In this document: one piece after another, positions 56,401 through 64,000 of the stretch
Layout of the letters: each line of letters starts with the position of its first letter
Numbering within the stretch: the stretch's first letter is position 1
Position numbers and translations under genes: made by a program
The notes under the pieces: generated by a model
What the model was told of the DNA's origin: nothing
What the model saw: only the letters and a program-made list of their open reading frames with translations
Database searches by the model: none
Assembly: GCA_030762175.1 (NCBI GenBank)
Contig: CM060842.1
Coordinates: 48,565,001-48,629,000 of the forward strand
DNA: 64,000 nt
Direction: 5' to 3'
From: Metallyticus violacea
Lineage: Eukaryota > Arthropoda > Insecta > Mantodea > Metallyticidae

Positions 56401-57243
56401 ATTGCTTCAAAAGTTTCCTTCGGCTGATCATAAATTTTTCTTCTTTCTCTCCATGTTTACACAGTATTTCGAGTGATTTGCCCGAGTTTGAGCTCTCAAA
56501 ATAAGAGAAAGAGACAAGAGCCATGGGAAGTTACTACTTCTGACTTAATATTTCAAAATGCAGTTGATGACGGTAGCATACATAATATCTTCAAATGCAA
56601 CTTTTAAAATAAAATGTGTCTCGTTTACAATTAATATACTTTTTAACACTTAAAAGTAATGATATAAATGGTGATTAATTTGCAAACAAAACCAATTGGG
56701 GGATGTTTTAAAACATTTTAAGTGTTTGGGGGTCAGGGTACACATCTTCTAACAGAAAGAGCATGCAGCCCAAGGCAGGGATTCCATGGTTGACTTCTTG
56801 CAAGCAAACCGGACCACTGCAACTGTCCATGTATGGCGCTATGCAGCTCGTAGCCTTATTTGCATCCAGTCCCAGTTTTGTAGTTCCCTTTAAAATTCCG
56901 GTTCTCCCTCTTCATGCTCCCCGGCTGTCAGGTCGCCTGGAAACCACGTAACGCGTTTGCCAACTTTGGCGTTTTTCCCCCAACTTCGACAATTTTCATT
57001 CCATGCAAAGGACAATATTACCCGAGAACCATTTTTAAGTTTCTGTGAAAATGGACTATCTACATAATGCAAAGTAAACATAATTTTAATTTATATGATT
57101 CTGTAGCCTGGACGATTTCTGGTATAAGTAAGGCGTGCCATGGTCAACTTACTAAGATACCTTTACATTCTTAGCTCATTAAGTTTCTAAACCGGACGGT
57201 AATCTTTACTTTAGAACTCGCGACGCTTTTATTTTGTATTTAG

Positions 57244-57288
<45 letters not shown>

Positions 57289-58100
57289 AGCATTATGGTA
57301 ATTATAAAGTCAAAAAAAAAATAAGGAAGAAAGGTGTCTGTTTTTTTCTTCTTCAGAAAATACCTTCTCAAATATAGACTGTAGTTTCCATATCATTTTA
57401 TAGTTCAGTTCCATTTCTTGTTTCTGTTCTGATCGAGTTCTGGATGAGAAACTTATTTCACGTAAATGCGTGGTTGCAAATGATGTCAACAATTTAAGAG
57501 TTTGTATTGCAATAGATGCGCTTTTTTTTTTTTTAAATCAAAACTGGTTTGCGTTATGAGAAAGGTCCATATTTCATCAACATTTAATGAAATTATCTTT
57601 CATTTTTGTTGCAAATTCAGTGAGCTGAAAGATGAAAAAACTGTTTCAGTATCAACTTGTGAGACTATGTTAATTGTTTTTAGTTGCTTCCGGAAAATAC
57701 TAACTCTGTTAGTTTAAAACTGTGCAAATTTAATGGTATGTTCATAAAAATAAGCTCTAAATTTGCTCTGGAATGATTTTATTTCAAAACTCGACTTTCT
57801 TTATACATTTGTTGGTTTTATACCTGCCCCTTATTAAGTTAAAAATATCATTCACAGTGTTTAAGTGCTCGAAAACATTACGCAAGCAAATTTTTGGATA
57901 TTGATTGAAACATTAAGTAGCTCCAAGACGCTACTAGGCTTGAGATAATTATAATGTTTATATACGGGAACATTTCCTTTCATTTTGTATATCCTGCAGG
58001 TACAACTATTTTGGTCATTCTTTGGATGTTATGTGTACATTGATTTTGAGTATAATTATTATTGGTTTCAATTTTACAGGATCGTTTATTTATCGGATGG
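56401..58100. other. Unassigned sequence with a TA microsatellite
   Basis: A GC-richer patch at 56740-57010 carries short opposing frames (56763-56951 plus, 56890-57081 minus) without motifs. No repeat family is recognised apart from the TA tract. Confidence 0.4.
57246..57284. repeat. (AT)n microsatellite
   Basis: About 19 uninterrupted AT units. Confidence 0.95.
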
Positions 58101-58114
58101 TTGAATTTTATTCG

Positions 58115-58572
58115 TAGGAACGGAGGAGGACATTTCCTTACTTGTATTGCCAAGGTTTATATCTACGTGCCCAATAGGGGCACTTCCGGGAGAAAGCGAT
58201 GAAGTAAGGGAACACCGGGAGGCCAGGGTCCAGGGAAATGATGCACGAACATAGACGGGGTTCGTAATAATGTTCCCGATGCTGGTGGAGGCCCCCTTCC
58301 CTCCAAGAAACCGAATCCCTCAGAAGAGCCTGGGCAGAAACATTTACAAAGCGCAAGTCACCGTCACACCACACACCGCACCGGCTAATTTCGTCTGGCA
58401 CTTTCCACACTGTAATAGAACTAACGGATACTTGAAATAGAGAGTGGAAAATTCTTGGAAAGAAAATATTTATCCCAGCATACTTACTCCTAAGCGACTA
58501 GGGGAGTCCACGAAGGGATTCGAAATCGAGACCTACGAATCCAGTCACAAGCTTTACCTCTGAGCCATTCGC
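58115..58572 (-). mobile_element. SINE family C, full-length copy with target duplication
   Basis: This is the reference copy for family C, 458 bp. On the minus strand the head reads GCGAATGGCTCAGAGGTAAA (A box), then GGTCTCGATTTCGAATCCC (B box). A long body contains GTGGAAAGTGCCAGACGAAA, GACGGTGACTTGCGCTTTG and TCTCCCGGAAGTGCCCCTAT, and the 3' end is GGAAATGTCCTCCTCCGTTCC. Flanking TTGAATTTTATTCG (58101-58114) and TTGAATTTTTATCG (58573-58586) form an imperfect duplication of about 14 bp, so the ends are reliable. The 90-codon minus-strand frame inside is not a gene. Confidence 0.85.
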
Positions 58573-58586
58573 TTGAATTTTTATCG

Positions 58587-60779
58587 AATGGTGGTTAAAT
58601 ACACTAGCAATGTCTCGCTGAAAAGTAAATTTGAAAATGACTGCTCTAGATTAGTTTTAATAAACTGCAAATTAGCACATATTAGACAGAGATGAACCCA
58701 TTTGAGATACAGAGTGTCCGTTGTCATGAATCTCGTGTAGTTCTATCAAATACCAATTTTGGTTAGTTTACATTCAAAGGTTTATAAATTTTTCTTAGTG
58801 CTTAACATTTGACAGTCGACGAAACAAAAGTTGTGCATTTGTTGAAGCAAGGGAGGAAATACAAATAAGTACAACGATTAAATACTTTCATATTAAAAGC
58901 CTAATCTGAACCAAAATAAAAGTTGAACTTCAGTCTATTAATTTGAAGTAAAAGTTCATATCCATTTATAGCTTTAGACAGAAAGTAATTAGTGCTGGCG
59001 CAGTTTTCCTATTCCGCAATTGAAGAAAACTGCTGCTTCGGATAAAAAACTTTTTTCGAGCCATGTTTGAAGAGGATTTTCCTTATCAAAGAACTTTCCT
59101 TGAAGATTGTCGGATAGAGAGCGGGGGGGGGGGGGTGGGATTGGAAATCTGAGGGCGAAGATCGGGGGAGTATGGGGGATGTGTTGCAATCAAACTCGTG
59201 GATTTGTCATGTTAGCGGAGTAAGGGAGTTCATTATTTTTGCAGAACACTTATATACGCTCGTCCATGCTTCAGTTTATTAAGACATTAACATTGTTTTT
59301 ACTCCGCAATAACAAAAATCCTAAAATATGTTTAACATTGTAATGTGCCTTATTAATTATAATTTACTTCTCGTAAATACAACATATTTTGGAGTAATGA
59401 CGCATAATTTTTCAGCAACTAGAAAAGGAATGGTAATGCAGTTAGTGCATTCTATACCATGGAGGTAAATAAGGAAATACATTTAGAGTAAAATACTATC
59501 CAAAACTATAGGACAAGAGCTAAAAGCGTTTTCAAAAGGCCTGCAAGTGTCGTTCTGCATCACCTGTACAGGTTAAAAACCTATCAGTGACGTAAATGCT
59601 AATGGAACCGGATAGTACAGGAAATAGCGACAAGCAAGCGATGACACCGTTTATGTGTCATAACAGCAACCTCAATGTTTATGAAGTCTGCGCTAGAATG
59701 GTGCGTGAATTATTTAGCATTTCATGCAAATTATTTTTAATTTAACATTTACAATAGTTACCATCCCAAATTTTAATCAGTTCTTTGGCCGAAATTAATA
59801 AACGATCATGACGTCACGGATGCAATCCTTTTTGACCTATTTTCCTCTTCTCTTTGTTTCATTCCTCTATTAAGTAAATCTATTCTTCTCAGCTTTTCAT
59901 TCACTTTTTAGTTTACTCAAAACGTGTTTTTGATGATTTAGAATTTATTTCTTTAATTACAAGAACAGTCAATTTGTTAAATGTAAAGCTTTTGTTGTTT
60001 CTTATGTACTTTCATCTGATGGTTCCAAAAATTAAGTCAGGGGTTTGTATCATCCACAATATTTTGTATAAAAAGAAGAAGTGTGTTTTGATGTTAATTG
60101 GAATACATAGTCCTTACCATGCAAACAATAAAAAAAAAAAATCATTTTAGAGCTTTAACAATTAATGCCTCTAAATTTAGATCATTGTTACCTGTGAAGT
60201 CAGAATTTTCAACAATTAATTTTATTTCTTGTAGGACTGTAATAAATGCTATTATTTTTCAGTTGAACTGGTAAGTTAATTCAAGAAACAAATTACATAG
60301 CCTGTGTTTCTTGGGTTTTAAAATAGGTGCTGTAAAATATCACCAAAATATCACTAAACAGTATTGTTGCTTTTAATTAGAACCGTGTATAATATCCACC
60401 AGACAGTATTGTTGTGTTTAATTGAGAACTGTGTATAATATCCACGGTTTAATGATATTTGGGTCGAAAATTACTATGTGTGATTGGATAGTTAAACATT
60501 CTTAAAACTAAATCATGAAATTTCTTGCCGAGAGGGAAATATTCATTCCCGCAACGTTAAGCATTTGTGTTAATGCAACCACATTTCCAAAGAAATACAG
60601 CTACCAGGTAGGATAAAACACAAAAGATGTCATAATAATCCAGTTTCTTTAAATTTTCAGACTCATAAAGTAATAGTATCAATAATAAGAATAATAATTG
60701 CCTGACTACATTTTTTTTATTTTTTTTTTATTTATTTTTTTTAATTTTACATTTGCTTGACAAATATGTCAGAACAAAC
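58587..60779. other. Unassigned sequence with a G13 run
   Basis: A G13 run at 59123-59135 is followed by further G-rich sequence to about 59180. T-rich runs occur at 60710-60742. No gene or repeat family recognised. Confidence 0.45.
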
Positions 60780-61790
60780 CGCAGCTGATGTGAAAGTACG
60801 GTAAATTTGTCAGCTTCTGAGCTATGAAGTAATGAACTGTAATAATTACACATCTCAAAATACATTTATGAAACTGTCATCTAAAACTTTTTGGAGCGTG
60901 GAACATAAGGGACGTTTACACCAGATATTGCTAAAATGGAAAGACATTACAAGGGAAAGTCTACCCAAAATGAAATGCTGCCATGTTCAAAGAACATATG
61001 AAGTGAAGGAAGAAGGTGTGGTTAGTGAGAATGTAGCACAACGATGGTTACAGTGCTTCAATAATGGAGAAGAAAACACTAAAGATGTACCACGTCCTAG
61101 AAGATTTAAGGTTACATCGCTATATTAAGACGCTTAAAAACCATACGGAAGTTGTAGATCTGTGTCTCATAAATTTAACCTGAACAGGTCCAACACAAAT
61201 TGGATATCTGTTGTCAGCTTATCGCAAATCCTATGGATGTAAAATGGATCAGGAGAATTGTCACGTGTGATGAAAAAATGGATACATTCACTTCGAAACA
61301 GCGAATTGGTCTCCGTCAGCCTGCCAAAGTCATCACCAAAAGATCAGTTCATCCCGAGATAATGTCATGTGTCTGGTGAAATTTTGAAGGCGTAGTTCAC
61401 TAAGACCGTTTTCCAAATGGGCGTGCAGTCCATGCGAAACTTTATTTTAACAACTGGAACGAGTAAATGGAGTTTTGAGACCGAAATACCCAGCATAAGT
61501 TCTCCTGCAATAGAACAATGCTGGAACAACAATGGAAAAAATACAGGAATTGAAAAGGATCGAATTGCTGCCACACCCGCCATATAGCCCTGATCTTGCG
61601 CTTTCAGATTTCCGCCTGTTTTGAGTCAGGCCATTTTCTGCGTGGAAGAAATTTCGTAAACATTGAAGCCGTGAAAGAGGGTATCATTCGCATTAAAATC
61701 CAGATACTAGTAGCGTCTCAGAATAACAAACCTCGCTGAAAGATGACTCAAGACTGTAGAATTGGATGTCCTTTATGTCAGAACACATTT
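60780..61790 (+). pseudogene. Mariner-type transposase relic
   Basis: Readable in order are VVSENVAQRWLQCFNNGEEN (61018-61077), the N-terminal domain end, followed by DVPRPRRFKV; HIKTLKNHTEVVD (about 61115-61160); RRIVTCDEK with the first catalytic Asp (about 61249-61278); RQPAKVI (about 61315-61336) and CVWWNFEGVVH. After a decayed stretch that should hold the second Asp, IELLPHPPYSPDLALSDFRLF carries the third (about 61563-61620). At least five frameshifts and several stops. The relic is about 1 kb, close to full mariner coding length. It is of a lineage different from 12035-13280. Confidence 0.85.
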
Positions 61791-62459
61791 CAAATAAAAT
61801 TTTGCTTCAAAACCGGTATTACCTATGAGCAGAGCTTCATTTCCAGGAACTCATGCCCTCGATAAATCAGCGATAGCAAATTATTCTGCAGAGCAACCTG
61901 TTATATATCCAAACATTTTTATAATTAAAGACCCGTCATTAGAAACAAAATGGCAAGAATGCTAGTGATTTAAAAAGCAACAAATGAATTGTGCACATCA
62001 TTTCTTTATTTGTGTTAAGAAAAATAGGAAAAAGTCTTAAGATATTCAGATATTAATCCTCGAGCTATGCGCAGAATTTAGATGAGCTATTGTGACCAAT
62101 ATGACACAGCAGACGTGCAGAGATACTGCCAGGCTCAAGGGCACTATTATAACCCATAAACTTGTTTTATTTGAGAAAGTTATGCAGCCTCGAGCGCATT
62201 AATTGTATTTTTAAACTCATTCTCAAGGTTGTTATGCGCCTGCTTGTAACTTTGTTGAGAAATATCAAGTATTATCATTTATTGGAAATGTACTACAGAG
62301 TGATTCATATAAAACCCACACATTTCTTTATTTATTGCAACGCAAATACAACGCAATGGCGCAGATATTCTGGAGTTGACAATTATTTCCCTCGTTTGCA
62401 TTATCGCTGTGAAAAATTACTGAAAAACTACTGATCAAAGCTAAGCAGAGTATACGAGT
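61791..62459. other. Unassigned sequence
   Basis: The 90-codon frame at 62162-62434 has no motif. Nothing else is recognised. Confidence 0.45.
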
Positions 62460-63260
62460 GAGTGTTCACACTCTCTCCGGCAGGTACATTAGTAGGAATC
62501 AACTGGATCTCTTGTGAGAAACTCACAGCCCATCACTCATCTGTTGCTGAGGGCGTCAAGGCTCATCTGGAACTGTCTGTCGCAGGAGACCGAGCGGGCA
62601 CTTGTACTCGATGCGTCCAAGGGCTGCGAAGAAAGCTCACTTAAAACAATAAAGGGTTATGATTGTGACATTGTGCAACAGCTGCAGAGAGAACTTTTGC
62701 CGTAGGTCTCAGGTGTTTATTGTGCAATGTTTTACAGATGAGCAAGGTTTCATATGTTTGGCTATGTCAACTAACAGAACATTTGAACCGCTTAAACACC
62801 GCATGCCATTCATGAAGCACCAATGCACCCAGTGAAAGTTCGGGTTTGGTGCCGAATATCCGCACAGAGAATAGCGAGTCCAATTTTTTTAATGAGTAAT
62901 GGATGACATATGAGGATATTTTCAACAAGATGTTACTACATCAACTGAGTTCATGGAGCTGATTGAACATTTCTTTGACGACGAGTAATTTTCAAGAACT
63001 GCAGATCTGCAGATTTGAAAACACTGGACTTATCCTATGGAGTTAATTAAAAAACACAGCATACTCCACAAGCCTCCGGACATTGAATCATTTGCAAAAC
63101 ATTGCACCTTAAATCAATGGCTTGACAATGGAATCCTTCAACAAGAACCAGGAACGTGGAACGGTGTGTTTACTTGTGCCTTCAGGGGGGGGGAGGCTTT
63201 TTCAATTTCCAGATACATTATACATATGATGTACAGAAAATTGTTGTGATTGTCATTTTT
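62460..63260 (+). pseudogene. Tc1/IS630-type transposase relic
   Basis: FTDEQGFICLAMSTNRTF (about 62735-62785) carries the first catalytic Asp in the FTDEA-F motif. PVKVRVWCRISAQRIASPIFF (about 62828-62890) is the V-VWC--S---I-GPIFF segment. YFQQDVTTSTEFMELIEHFF (about 62915-62975) has the FQQDG-T-H-type motif with the second acidic residue. RSADLKTLD leads to a degraded FLWG region, then KPPDIESFAKHCTL (about 63070-63112) and a LC-Q-GGG-F C-terminus at about 63178-63205. Frame changes and stops are frequent. The N-terminal DNA-binding part is barely readable. Confidence 0.8.
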
Positions 63261-64000
63261 ATTGAAATAAATAAATGTGTAAGTTTCAACTGTAATTTTC
63301 CACCTATAAAGTGTTGCTATTTCTTTTAACCTGTTATGAACCTTGCTTTCTAGATAAGCAAAATTAAACTATTTTCTCAATTATACTCATTTAACCAGAG
63401 GAAATTACTGTTGCTGCTATTACAACATATCTAATTTAGAAATGTCAATGATAATGCGCCGTAAAACCGAGTGTAACAAATAACGAATGCCAATTTATGT
63501 ATTTTCTAATAAATTTAAGAACGCTCGTTGTAGTATACGTAAGCTTTTTGCATTTTTTAAAACGTCTTATTCATAAAAATACAAAAATTATTCATAACAA
63601 TTGTTTTAAAATAGCAGTGCAATAAAAAATCAATGCAGTTATCGTTACTAAAGTATAAAACATACCAATACTATGTCGAGTTCACTGCCTTGGGATTGCG
63701 AAAATGCTTTGTGTCTGTTAAAATATAATAAAATTTTAATAATTTTAATTACTTTTTGAACAGTTGTGAAAACCAGAAAACAATTTATCCTATGTTATGA
63801 CGAACTGAACAATTTAAGCTTGTGTAAATAAGAAGTAATGAATTGCATGAATATTATAGAATAAAAATATTAACAATAAATTTAAATATATTTAAATATT
63901 CTCCTTATACGCAAAATTTTCCACAATAAAAGACAAGAGAGCTATTCTGCCGTCTTGCAATTATACTTTCACCCATTGACAGGCTACATTTTACAGCTTG
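63261..64000. other. AT-rich sequence, nothing recognised
   Basis: No gene, repeat or RNA seen to the window end. Confidence 0.5.

Noticed and set aside
58138..58410. 90-codon minus-strand protein
   Set aside because: Lies entirely inside the full-length SINE C copy.
54339..58642. One complete 4.3-kb hAT transposon
   Set aside because: The proposed flanks agree at only about 5 of 8 positions and no transposase is readable between them; kept only as a low-interest finding.
1..64000. CRISPR array, bacterial operon or rRNA genes
   Set aside because: No regularly spaced identical repeats with unique spacers, no ribosome-binding-site and ORF organisation, and no rRNA-like sequence was seen.

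Overview
This window looks like intergenic or intronic nuclear DNA from an arthropod, most likely an insect with a repeat-rich genome. The evidence is an AT-rich background, many microsatellites and homopolymers, and decayed transposable elements of kinds common in arthropods: D34D mariner, Tc1-like, short-TIR Tc1/IS630-type elements, jockey-type non-LTR reverse transcriptase and several tRNA-derived SINE families. I see no bacterial gene organisation, rRNA, CRISPR array or intact protein-coding gene. The species cannot be named from this sequence.

Layout. At 1-6.8 kb there is a small MITE (2186-2322), an 860-bp element with very long inverted repeats (2361-3222), two copies of SINE family A (4050-4349 minus, 5741-6008 plus) and a LINE reverse-transcriptase relic (about 6121-6800). 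At 8.4-20 kb there are copies of SINE family C (tRNA-like head on the minus strand), the best-preserved mariner (12035-13280), a minus-strand Tc1/IS630-type transposase relic (16450-17110), SINE A with a perfect 12-bp target-site duplication (17632-17926) and a possible LTR (18086-18868). At 20.7-29.3 kb there is an internally deleted element with 58-bp TIRs, a third tRNA-derived SINE (24253-24595), a mariner relic split by a SINE A insertion (27339-28600) and SINE B.

At 33.7-38.6 kb there is a Tc1-like relic, SINE B, SINE C, SINE A and a short-TIR element. At 40-46.2 kb there is SINE A, one candidate exon (41345-41544), a five-unit tandem repeat with alternating unit types (42165-42884), SINE B and a hAT-like MITE with an 8-bp duplication (45561-46168). 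At 47.5-53.9 kb there are transposase fragments, SINE B copies and a jockey-type LINE relic (about 51560-53510, minus) into which one SINE A and one SINE B have inserted. At 54-64 kb there are hAT-like ends, SINE C copies, a second mariner relic (60780-61790) and a Tc1/IS630-type relic (62460-63260).

No pathway or operon can be read here. The genes do not work together; almost everything recognisable is a dead or non-autonomous transposon. What the window records is insertion history: SINEs landing in older LINEs and mariners, with target-site duplications that let the order be read. I found no convincing new biological system. The items most worth following are the nested LINE, the alternating tandem repeat, the long-TIR element and the single candidate exon. 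All similarity statements come from reading the sequence and from memory of family motifs; no search was run.
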